Source: Enchytraeus crypticus | Lineage: Eukaryota; Annelida; Clitellata; Enchytraeida; Enchytraeidae | Length of the DNA: 64,000 nt | Assembly: GCA_905160935.1 (NCBI GenBank) | Contig: CAJHZI010000030.1 | Span: 248,001 to 312,000 of the forward strand | Reading direction: 5' to 3' | Part shown: piece after piece, positions 10,628 through 21,932 of the stretch | How the letters are laid out: every line of letters begins with the position of its first letter | Position numbering within the stretch: the stretch's first letter is position 1 | Notes under the pieces: model-generated | Database searches by the model: none | The model's input: only the letters and a program-made list of their open reading frames with translations | What the model was told of the DNA's origin: nothing | Program-made: the position numbers and the translations under genes

Positions 10628-13247
10628 ACTAAAGCCACTGGCTATCAGAGATCCTGTGATCTCAGACGACTAGTGTTGACTTAGTTAAAAGCTTTCAGAA
10701 ATAGCTCACATTTTATAATTAACCTTGTATATTAGCCTCTACGATATTAAACTACTATTCAGATAACGGGTGGGTTTAGAGAATTACTTATCTGTGATTC
10801 CTATTAATCAAGAAAGATTAAGAGAAGATACCTTTTGTTAAATGAAATTTGGATTAATTTGAAATTTAATTGATGATATTCATTTTCTGGTGATTGACGT
10901 TTTACGGATTTTAATTATTAGCTTCGTGTGGAGATTTGTGGACAAATGTATTTTTATATCAATTATAACGTTCAAACAATTAGACAGTTACGTTTTCTGT
11001 TGTGATTTCTGCAGCGTTTGTTAAGCTTAAGCTTTATTTTATATAATTGCTACCAATAAGGCTCTCTGTAGTTTACACGTTACTTCAAGTCTCACATTTA
11101 TTTTTTTCTCGAAAGTGCTATCTATAAATTCACTGATTACTAATTAACTTCACTTATTACTAATTCACTTATTTACTAAATAACTTATAGGTTGACACTT
11201 GCTGTATCAATAATTATTTCAATCAATCAACACTTATTAGTCTACACATCTATAATGTATCAATCAAATTATCAATCTATCCACTATCCACACTTATTAA
11301 TTACACATCTATAATGTATCAATCAATACATCAATCAGCACTATCTATCTATATACACAATCAATCAGTCGAAACATCGATGATATATCAATCAATCAGC
11401 ATTGTCGCTGCCGGTCAATATATCGCTCTCTCTCTCTGTCTACCTCTTCCTTTCCGATAATGGCTATTTTTCTGTGACCAATGTTTGTATTATCAGCCCA
11501 AAATACCTGTACCATCTGAAGTATATTCTGGTACATATTCTTTCTTGCGATTAATAATTTTTGTGAAAATGCAGAACGTATTGTTTTATAGGTTTTCTAA
11601 CTACAGATACTACCAATAATCCGACGACAAGTCGTTAATTCCCATGCTCACGTAGGCTAAAGATCTTTACAGCAGATCATCGAAACTCAGCAGAAAATTG
11701 CTCTGTTAATTGTTCGAGAATTGCTCTCGCGATTTTATTAAGAAACTAGAAAAGCAGAAAAATTAAAATTCTTGATATGTTGCATTATTTTCTACACACA
11801 TTGAAATCAGTAGACTATCTTGTTGCAAGGCAATATCGGTTTATCTCATTTTACGTCCGTTCAATCGTCAGATGAAAATATCTGTGACGTTCTTCCACTA
11901 AAAGCAATGACAACAAGTAAAAGATTAATTTTAACGCTTGTGTAATCCAAATAAATGAGTACATGCTACATATGTTTAATTTTTATAGTCTGTCTTACCT
12001 ATGAGAAATACAAATACGACAAATCATTTTTCCTTTGAAGGTTCAAGATGCAGGACAAATCCATCGGTCACTAGTAGGTTAAAGTATGGTAATTGAATTG
12101 ATCATTCTTTGTCATATCAAAAACTTTTAAACAGAGATTAAATAGATAATCGGCTATAATTTAAGCTTTAGACTTTTACCGGTCATACGATTTTGTTTTG
12201 ATTTGTTCAATGTATAATTGAATAGATGTGTCTCTGAACCTCAAATCGTCTTATAAAGATCGGTCATCTATTAACTTCTTTTATTCTCGTATTAAAGAAT
12301 TTCTGCAGCTTAATCCAAGCTCGTTCTACTCGTGCAGAGTGTCGACCATGATATGCATGTAAATTCAATAAGCAATAATTTACTGACAGATGTTCAAAAT
12401 TTACCAAACAGCAGGCTAAAGTGATCAATAGCCGCCAAGAGTAGGCTGTCTACAGGTTACACATTACACTGGACTCTGTGTTTACCAACTTTTCATTTAC
12501 GTTAGAGGCAACACAGCTGAAAAAGTAATTTAATTACGAGGAAGTATATAAGTTAACGTAGTTGTTCTGTAGTAGACCTTTAAAAAGATGGTTCATAATA
12601 GCGTCCTCTTAAAATTCTGCTTCATTTGTCTGGTTTTTATGTCCATTTTGAAAAAGGAATTTTACTTATATTTTTCCTTGAATTATTTCTTTTTTATACA
12701 GGCCAAAATATTGACAAATATTTGTAGCATCTAAAATGTCCTTTTCGTGTTTCACGTAGTTTGACTCTATCTTCAATGGAGCGCAATCCCGTATTCTAAC
12801 CATTTAGTCGATTTCTTTGAAACTATTCTATGTTCTATTCTCTCAATCTTAAGAAATTCATTATGGTTCATACAAATTTACTTGCAATTTTCATTTATTT
12901 ATGCTATTATAATATCGCTTGTGATTGCTGAAAAAGTCACTGGGTGAAATCTTTACAAATTTATTATGACACATAGGCTCCCAGAATTGAAAATCTGGGG
13001 CTGAAAACACTCCAGAAACTTTAAAAAGATCGATCATCAATGCATAAAGGTGTTGATGCGTGTTGCGAGCTTTATTGTTTAGGCCTACTCAAATGCTTTT
13101 AATGCGCTAAAATGCACCAACTAATGAAATCGTGTAATTCATTACACTAAGACTGCATAATATTACAAATAATTGTTCGTTCAGACTCACTTAAGTTACT
13201 GAAATCGTTGCTGAAGGCCATTATAATTACTGAATAAAAGAAGCAGA

Positions 13248-13312
13248 ATGATCTACAAAACGATTTCAGTTTTAAAAGGGATAGTTATTATTGGATTAAT
13301 TCACAACTATTG
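13248..13312 (+). CDS. Exon 1 of the FReD gene: signal peptide
   Basis: ATG at 13248 opens 21 codons plus two bases, then a GTGAGT donor at 13313. The peptide has a Lys near its start and a run of V, I, L and G, as in a signal peptide. Joining TG to the C at 13978 (after a TCTGCAG acceptor) gives a Cys codon and runs in frame into the long exon 2. Confidence 0.8.
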
Positions 13313-16300
13313 GTGAGTAGGATTTTATATCTTAGTGCGCGTAATTGCATCTCTACTTGTTGCTAATATATCTTAAAGGAAGCTTTCATAGCTCGATTTG
13401 CATAGTATTTGGTCTTAACTCATTAATTTTATTAGCCTAAGTAAGATTTGTAATTCTAAATTATCAAATTTACACAAATTAATTATTTGAAGAAACTGAA
13501 GAATAGTCTTACAGAAGGTCGTATGTTTTGTAAGAACCTACTAACGCAGATATTAAATAGCAATAAGAGATAACATCAAAAGAGATAACTAATTAGGCTA
13601 AGATATTAATTACTTTTAAAAACAGCCGGCCGGGGAAGTCTTTAAAAATGTATATCAGCCAGGCGGGGTAGGAACTTAGGACACGAGCCAGTGGAAATGC
13701 CTCATCTGATATTAGATTTCGCATATACATGTAGGAGAATTATATAAAATAATTTAAAAATCTATATCACTATAATATTATGTCATAAATTTCCGAATTA
13801 ATTAATTACAGATCGGCGAATATCACATTAGTTTTTAGTTTATACAGCTACTAAAACTTTAATTGAAATTATACTAACCCTTTGCAGTAGGTTTTATATC
13901 CTAATTTTAATTGATTAAAGGATAGATTGATAATCGATAAAGCTGTCTGAGTTATCGATTGATTTTGTTATCTGCAGCATAGACGGACTGCGAGATGAGA
14001 CTGGAATGAATCTCTGTGACGCCAAGCTCTGGTTTGCACGCTTCAAGGACGAGGGACTTTTGAGTGACACCAGAATGACCACAGAGGAACGCCGCACGGC
14101 CAGGTCGGAATTGACCCAACTAGCTGGGCGCGAAGAGAACCCGATACTTGTCAAATGTGATCTGATGAAAAAGTACGAGGACACGTTGAGGGACGTTAAA
14201 CCAGACAAAGAGAAGGGTGAAAAGTTCTATAGACCCGGCTGGGAATTAATGACCGAAGCTGAGAGGGAACAGTGGAAGAAAGCAGCAAAGGCAGCTGCTA
14301 AGATTGCTGCCATTCAAAAAGCTAAGATATCTAAAGCAGGGCCAGCTGCTGGTTCAGCGGCAACTGAAGCTGCTGGCACTAAAACAGACACGAAATCAGA
14401 TAAATCAGCAGAAACTCAAGCGAATGCAAAAGTCGAAATTTCCAAACCAACAGCAAAAGTTGAAGCAGGGGCTACTAACGCAGAAGCGAGAGACGAACCT
14501 AATCTAACAGAAACTCAGTCATCTCCAAACCAAGGAGCAGCTGCAACTGAAACATCGTCATCCAAAGTACCATCAGCTGAAAGTCAGTCAACTCGAACAG
14601 AAGGCGTAGCTGAAAGCAAAAGCTCTGCAGTTAAACCAGAACCAGGAGAAATTCATTCAACTCCGACAAAAGAAAAGTCTAAAGCAGTGACAGAAGTGTC
14701 AGCTAAAGCAACTTTAGAAGGAGTGCGAACTGCTTCCAAAGTAGAAGAGATAAAAGCAAAGGCAACTAAAGTTTCCGAAGCCCAACTTGCAACTAAGTCA
14801 GCTGCTGAACCTAGAACCTCTAAGAAAAAGCTGACGCGGCAACAAAATGTCAATGAGGAAGACTCAAAAACCAGACCATCATTTACAGACATCGTTGATG
14901 ATAATGATCCAGACACTGACAGTGAAACTAGAGAAATTAACCCAGATATAAATGAAGCCAAATCTTTAAAAAGCGCAGGCCCAAATCTAGATGAAATAGT
15001 AAATGAAAGGGATGAACTAGAGGCAAACGAAATGACTGTTGATCCTCAGTCAAATCCTGCGCTTACAAGAAATTCCAATGTCCCGGGAAATGCTACCATT
15101 TCAAGGCTCTCCAGTAGCAACGTGGGTAATGCTTTCCAAGACGAGGACGCAGAACTCTCAGAGGAAGATGTTTGTCCATTTGATACAAGCACAAGGTTGT
15201 GTATGTTTTCACATTCCATGCACTTCTGCGTTGCGCACTCTCCACTCTGCATCCCAAGTCACTCCACCAAAGATGCGGGAAGACCAATCACTAGTAAGAC
15301 AATGCCAATTACACCGAATGCGGATAGTTCTAAAGTAGAGATACAGCATTTGAAGATAATTAGAAGGAATCCGCATTCAGAGAAAATATCTGCCGATGAA
15401 AAATTGCAAACCACTAGTAAGGATTTAGAGGTAAACTCAACAGTTTCTGAAGCAAAATTTGCAAAAATTAAAAATGATACAGATCGTAATGAAGTGAAGT
15501 CGTCGGTGGAGGGTTTATTGATTAACGACAAAAGCGATCAGAAAAATCGACTGAATCAGTCCGTAGTGCTTGATTCAAATGCAATTACGGAACCGATTCA
15601 TACACAGAAGGATGAACTATCCGAGAAATTAGCGCAGAAACGAAACGAATTTCACCCGTTAAATAAGGATAAAAATAAAAACATAGATCTTCCATTGAAT
15701 GGTATACACAACTATAATACTTCTGTTGTGCAGAACGCTAGTAATGATTTGATGCAGAATGAAACTCTTTCATTAAATACAACATTGAGTCCAATGCAAA
15801 ATTCAACGATTTCAATGAGTGCTACTGAAGAAAACATCACAAACGTTACTTCACTGAATCCAATACCGGATCAACTGTCAAATAAAACCGAAGATATTTC
15901 TGATAAACCGGAGTCAGAGACAACCAGCGAAATTGTAGCGAAACTCGACAACGTTACCAGAAATCAAAACAACGCAGATGAAGTAACAAAGAAGACCAGC
16001 CCAGCTACCGATTCAATTAGTTCACGACATGCTAATAATATGACAGTAAATCAATCAAGTAACACTGCGGATATGACTTCGAATACTGTGATGAAGACGG
16101 AGATGACTGGAACACAAAATCAAGCAACAGACGTTATTGCTCAAACCATGGATATTAGTGAGAAGCTAAAAAGGAATTCGGCTGAGATTACTTCAAATGT
16201 AAGTGTAACCCCGGGAATAATCGAGACACTGTCAATGCAGACAAATGCTACAACCTCACAGGCTAATGATACATCCTCACAGGCTAATGCTACATCCTCA

Positions 16301-19300
16301 CAGGCTAATGCTACATTCTCACAGGCTAATGCTACATCCTCACTGGCTAATTCTAATGCTACATCCTCACAGTCTAATGCTACATCATCACAGGCTAATG
16401 CTACATCCTTACAGGCTAATGCTACATCCTCACAGGCTAATGCTACATCCTCACAGGCTAATGCTACATCATCACAGGATAATGCTACATCCTTACAGGC
16501 TAATGGTACAACCTCACAGGATAATGCTACATACTTACAGGCTAATGCTACATCCTCACAGGCTAATGCTACATCCTCACAGGATAACGCTACAACTTCA
16601 CAAGCTAATGCTACATCCTTACAGGCTAATGCTAATGCTACATCCTCACAGTCTAATGCTACATCCTCACAGGCTAATGCTAATGCTACATCCTCACAGT
16701 CTAATGCTAATGCTACATCCTCACAGGCTAATGCTACATCATCACAGGCTAATGCTACCTCCCCACAGGCTAATGCTGCATCCGCACAGGCTAATGCTAC
16801 ATCCTCACAGGCTAATGCTACATCTTCACAGGCTAATGCTACATCCTCACAGGCTAATGCTACATCCTCACAGGCTAATGCTAATGCTACATCCTCGCAG
16901 GCTAATGCTACATCATCACAGGCTAATGCTACCTCCCCACAGGCTAATGCTGCATCCGCACAGACTAATGCTACATCCTCACAGGCTAATGCTACATCTT
17001 CACAGGCTAATGCTACATCCTCACAGGCTAATGCTACATCCTCACAGGCTAATGCTAATGCTACATCCTCGCAGGCTAATGCTACATCCTCACAGGCTAG
17101 TTCTACATCCTCACAGTCTAATGCTACATCCTCACAGGCTAATGCAACATTCTCACAGGCTAATGCTAATGCTACATCCCCACAGGCTAATGCTACATCC
17201 TCAAAGGCTAATGCTACATCCTCACAGGCTAATGCTACCTCCCCACAGGCTAATGCTGCATCCGCACAGACTAATGCTACATCCTCACAGGCTAATGCTA
17301 CATCTTCACAGGCTAATGCTACATCCTCACAGGCTAATGCTACCTCCCCACAGGCTAATGCTACATCCTCACAGGCTAATGCAACATCCTCACAGGCTAA
17401 TGCTAATGCTACATCCCCACAGGCTAATGCTACATCCCCACAGGCTAATGCTACATCCCCACAGGCTAATGCTACATCCTTACAGGCTAATGCTACATCC
17501 TCACAGGCTAATGCTAGTGCTACATCCTCACAGGCTAATACTGCATCCTCACAGGCTTATGCTACATCCTCACAGGATAATGCTACATCCTCACAGGCTA
17601 ATGCTAATGCTGCATCCCCACAGGCTAATGCTGCATCCGCACAGGCTAATGCTACATCCTCACAGGAAAATGCTACATCCGCACAGGCTAATGCAACGTC
17701 CTCTCGGTCTAATGAAAAATTAATTAAGCCTTCCTTACCTGGAGATGAGCTTCGTATTCTGGCGCAATCTGGTGGTAAAAAGGTAGAAATGGAAATAGTA
17801 AAACAAAATCTTGATTCTAAACCTAACCCACCAGAATCAGCGCTTCATGATACCCATAACACCACAGCGGCATCCTCTGAGCCAAAGCTACCTCTACCGC
17901 AAGTGCCGATCGAGAAGGATTCGTCGACTCAAAGACTGGAGCAACTGGAAGTGTTGGTACTGAAATTGGAGAATAGATTGTTGAAGGAGAGTTACAACAA
18001 GGTGGCTGCGGAGACTTCGGTGGCAAAGCTAGAAAATCTGGTTCTGACTTTAGACAATCGATTGCGGCAGTATGACCAAAGTCTGGCAGAAACCGTCGCT
18101 AAAACTGATCTGCTAAAGCGTCAGCAAGAATACAATCATGAACTGGTAACAAGATTATCTGTAGAAAGCAATTCTACATCCGGTTTTTCAAATGGCGGGA
18201 AGAAATCAGTAACGATAAATAACTCAACTCTAGCGGCTTTGTTGAAAAATGAAATGTTGGTGAAAAATTTGACACATCTGGCTTTAAATCAAAGTCTTCA
18301 AGTGGCGAATTTGAGGAGCAAATGTGAAAGAGTTGATGCTCACAACCGTCAGCTATCTGAGAGTCTTACAAATCAAACTCTTTTAAATAGCAACATCAGT
18401 CAGCGTCTAGACGCTGTAGAAAAAGAGAAAACGGAGCTGAAACAGCAGTTGCATAAATTAGAGAATCGTTATAATAAATCCGTGAAGATCATAAATGAAC
18501 TATCGAATGTAATTCAGCTGCTTAATTCGACAGTGGATAGCAGGATGAAAGACATTGCTGCCAAACATATCTTTGTTAACGCTGAGAAACAAAGAGAATC
18601 CAAATCAAACGTACAGCCTGGTTCTAACTCTCCATCCTGCCGACCACCAGTTGCAGCCTTTAGCCAGGGCAGGGCTGACCAACTACTTGAATCACCTTCG
18701 CCATGTCTGCTACAAAACACGGGAAAATCACCGACAGAAAAAGTGCTATCAACATTTCAGGCTTCCACAGATAAAGGTTTAATTCCACCGAAGACTGGGA
18801 ATGAGATAGGAGAGAAGAGGGTTGGTAGCGACGTTGATAGTAATAAAAGGAATTTAAGCATCGAAGGTGGAATAACCAAGGACAGCAGTAGCAACGCTAG
18901 CACGAGCAATGATAATTTAGATATCGGCAGAGAAAACATAGCCAGGAATTCAACTGATGATTCTGCTAATATTAATAATACAGCAGGTAGTAAAGTTAGC
19001 GAGGATAATAACAGTAACTCTACTGGTGTTCAAGTAGCAAACAACAATGCTAATGTTAGTAGTAATGGCATCAGTGCTGATACTAGCGGCCGAATTAGCA
19101 ATGTATCTGATGAAAAATATGATCAAAGTAGCGAAGCGTCAGTCAGTAACGGTAATGTAAATATCAGCTCAACTGCGGTAGATTTCCCAGATATACCTCT
19201 GTATCAAAACACCGGCCACACCGAGCCAAAGGGTAAGATAATGAGGTTGATTGAATAGCATTCAGCTGTGGCATCGTAACTAGCTAGCATATTGTGTTTT

Positions 19301-21932
19301 TATTATATTAAGTTTATTTTTCTTTTCTTTATCAACCACAACTATCATTTCTCTACATTGTATTACCATGGACACCTGCAGAAAACTTGCATTATAAAAT
19401 CTTTCACAATACTGTATAATATAATAAATTATGTCAAGAGGTTTGGGAAGGTTATAAATTTTTATCAATAGATATAGTCAATAATGGTGTTGGTGCTACA
19501 AGATAGCATACCAAAGGTCTCAATATTTTACATAAATATTTAAAATAATTACATATTAGAATAAGGAATAGTTAATAATATAATTAGACATAGAATAAGG
19601 CACGCATAGCAGGCAGTTCAGATTAGAATCATATGCTTATATTATGTATAATAAAAACAGCTACAATCGAAATGAACATATCACATCTTTGAAACACTGC
19701 TCGTTTGTTAGTGATAAACTGGCAATGTTTCTGAGAATTAAAATAATCATTTTAATTAGAATTCGTATGAAAGAGTCATCAAATGTTCAACGGCAGAATT
19801 GGAAGACAATATTTGTTGGACAGTTTTTCCCTTTACCGGACTGAATACTAATATTTCAGCCATAAACAAGCAACTTGCCTACAAAACTGTCTTCTATATC
19901 ATTTTGGAAAAGTTAGAGACGAAAAACGATGAAGAAGATTCAATTAGCTTTTTTTACATAATTCTATAATTTAAATATTCTGCCTTACAACTTTGTCTAA
20001 TTCGCAGACTGTTACGACTACTTTAAGGCTGGAAAAACGTTGAATACCCCGTATAAACTCTCTTTGATTGGATGGAACTATGACGTCAGAGCATATTGTG
20101 ACATCAAGGGTGGAGGCTGGACAGTCATACAACGACGAGAGGACGGGTCGATTGACTTCTACAGAAACTGGAAGGAATACAAAACTGGATTTGGAGGTTG
20201 GAGCACCTTGTTGTCATAGATAGCTCGGTTCAGTGGCGGATCCAGGGGGGACCCAGGGGGACCGCCCCTAGGCCTGTCAATAAAAATTGTAAAGTATATT
20301 TTATTTTTTTTGTCCATAGCAAAAAGTTTCGCCCCCCTCCTTAAACAATTCCTGGATCCGCCACTGGCTCGGTTTATTTGCGAAGGATATGAAGCCTTCA
20401 GCCATTTGTAGACTGTAGTTTAGTATTACAACTCATTACAACTGGTGATCGAATCTACAGACATATATGAGTGACCTGGCTGGTAACCATGCTGCTGACA
20501 AACTCTTCAAAACTCAAGCAGGATAATATTATGTACAGTGTTTTCATCCTACTTTCGTCTGCATCATTACCAACGGGGTAGTCGGTTGGTGAGAGATTAG
20601 GCTCCAGAAATGGCTATATAACTACTTCTGAAACGAATTAAAAGAACACATCCCTATTAGTATCCCGAGCCTAAACTGGGATTTAATGGAAGATGATGAT
20701 GCTGATGACTTTAGTCTGCATTATTGAATGGGCTATATTACTGTGGCGATATAACGTGTGTTTTAAAATGCCAATATTACACTTTCATGCCCGTCTAATC
20801 GATGGATCGTGACAAAACCCCAGGGCTTTGTAGAGTCTATGCCTAAGATTGGTCAAAACAAATACTGTAATAATAATATTATTTTAGGAGGGCATAGAGT
20901 TTAACTTTAGTGTTAAATTTAAGATTTTATTTCTCTCTTGTGCTCCACAACGTAACTTGATATTGTCAACGATGATTCCAATTGATGCTGACCTTATTTC
21001 AGCATCACACGGAGAGCATTGGTTAGGAAATGACGTCATACATCGTTTGACCAATCAGGACTCGTATAGTCTGCGCATAGAGATGACCGACTGGGATAGA
21101 AACACTCTGACAGCTGACTATGAGAGATTCAGGATAGGAGACGAGAAAGATGGATATAAACTGTACGTGGCAGGCTACAGAAATCCACATAGCACAGGTA
21201 AATTCTAAATTATACACTTCTTATGGCAATTTAACTCAATGTCGTGAGGATCATGATAATTTTATATGTTAAATTATATACTGATTATGTTATAGTATTT
21301 TATTATATTAAATGTTAATAAAAAATTAGTTATATCAAATGAGTGTAGCTAAAAGTTTGGGAATTCGAATTCAGTAACCTCCTCCCATTCAAGATCTGTG
21401 GTAATATATATTAATTAACCCTATCACGATGGGTTAATTAATATCAACTAATAAATCTTTTTGTTAGCCTGATTTAAAAAACACATTTGTTCTCATTTAT
21501 TTTCCTAATCCAGTACAACCAACTTCACCAACTTCAGACCACTCGTCTCAGGCGGCACCAGGGGCCCAGGCGCCCTCCCCTCAGGCGGGCTCAGAGACCC
21601 CTCCCCCTGGTGACGGCCTGAACCGCCACCACGGTCAGCGCTTCTCCACCCGGGACGTCGACAACGACCTCGTCAGTTCCCAATTCGGCGGGAGCTGCGC
21701 CCGGCGCTTCCACGGCGCCTGGTGGTATTACAGCTGCTACTCGTCCAACCTCAACGGGAGGTACTACCGAGCCACTGGGGGCTCTGAGGCAGGTCGTGTG
21801 GATGGAAAGAGGTATGACGGAGTGGCTTGGAAGCCTTGGAAGGGAATTGCGTATTCGCTAAAGCGCGTTGAAATGAAAGTTATTCCCAGATTAGCCTATA
21901 GTAAATTAGTAGATCAGTTGTCAGTTAAGTAG
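13248..21932 (+). CDS. Secreted fibrinogen-related protein with giant NATSSQA repeat array, 2040 aa
   Basis: Five exons join in phase: 13248-13312, 13978-19232, 20008-20196, 21003-21197, 21514-21932 (6123 nt with stop). Exon 1 encodes a hydrophobic signal peptide beginning [16 protein letters not shown], so the product is secreted. In order follow: a charged N-terminal region (residues 23-130, starting [10 protein letters not shown]); a Lys/Ala/Ser/Glu-rich segment; a small Cys/His cluster near residue 420; a tandem heptad array (about 775-1266); coiled coils (about 1340-1420 and 1440-1550); a Ser/Asn linker; and a fibrinogen C-terminal domain from DCYDYFKAG (1774) to about 2025. The FReD shows [10 protein letters not shown], the first and second cysteine pairs, DVDND (calcium site) and YSLKRVEMK. 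Coiled coil plus FReD recalls angiopoietin-like and FREP-type secreted lectins, but this size and array are not typical. Orthology is not claimed. The donor after exon 3 (GTTGGA) is weak though phase-consistent. Confidence 0.85.
13313..13977 (+). other. Intron 1 of the FReD gene
   Basis: GTGAGT donor and TTATCTGCAG acceptor. The inside is AT-rich, with one GC-rich patch (CAGCCGGCCGGGG) at 13623. Nothing else recognised. Confidence 0.7.
16234..17713 (+). repeat. Coding 21-bp minisatellite, heptad NATSSQA
   Basis: A 21-base unit (GCTACATCCTCACAGGCTAAT) repeats nearly 70 times with 6-base GCTAAT insertions, all in frame. It encodes ATSSQAN. Across unit borders it makes Asn-Ala-Thr; I count about 59 N-X-T sites, so the segment should be densely N-glycosylated if secreted, and Ser/Thr could carry O-glycans. 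Variants such as [13 protein letters not shown] and NATSLQA break the uniformity. A block with the SPQ, NAASAQ variants recurs 174 bases apart (16757 and 16931) and again at 17237, a higher-order duplication. Nearly all differences keep the frame, so the array is under coding constraint or young. Confidence 0.95.
19233..20007 (+). other. Intron 2 of the FReD gene
   Basis: GTAAGA donor inside the long open frame and TTCGCAG acceptor. Reading through the donor would stop at 19256-19258 and lose the FReD, so an unspliced short isoform is conceivable. No repeat recognised inside. Confidence 0.7.
20008..21932 (+). CDS. FReD-encoding exons 3-5
   Basis: Exons 20008-20196, 21003-21197 and 21514-21932 carry the fibrinogen-related domain. 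Exon 3 holds DCYDY and [19 protein letters not shown]; exon 4 holds [12 protein letters not shown] and the DWDRN stretch; exon 5 holds FSTRDVDND, two cysteines around WWYYSC, SNLNG and [10 protein letters not shown]. All junctions are phase 1. Exon 5 opens with about 43 residues rich in Ser, Pro, Ala and Gln ([19 protein letters not shown]) where other FReDs have a short loop. Its base composition is strikingly GC-rich compared with exons 2-4 and the flanks. Confidence 0.85.
20231..20366. mobile_element. hAT-type MITE with perfect 8-bp target-site duplication
   Basis: Terminal inverted repeats CAGTGGCGGATCCAGG and CCTGGATCCGCCACTG bound a 136-bp element. The 8-bp direct repeat GCTCGGTT flanks it at 20223-20230 and 20367-20374. 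Terminal CAGTGGCGGATCC and an 8-bp duplication are typical of hAT elements. It carries no coding sequence and sits in the intron between FReD exons 3 and 4. Confidence 0.9.
20565..20710 (+). mobile_element. GATGATG-tailed SINE fragment
   Basis: GTAGTCGGTTGGTGAGAGAT, TAGGCTCCAGAAATGGCTA and ATTTAATGGAAGATGATGAT match the later two thirds of the 10431-10627 element. It lies in the same FReD intron as the hAT MITE. Confidence 0.65.

Larger units (their letters stand above)
9252..13247. other. Intergenic DNA with small repeats
   Basis: No supported gene. Beyond the 16-bp array and its inserted element (10339-10642), 11200-11440 holds a decayed tandem pattern of CACTTATTA, TACACATCTATAATGTATCA and CAATCAATCA, then a short CT run. 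The last part before 13248 should include the promoter and leader of the FReD gene, but no clear TATA box stands out. Confidence 0.5.

Noticed and set aside
14653..14961. Antisense frames across the FReD gene exon 2
   Set aside because: They are complements of the real coding frame with no domain, splice or start support.
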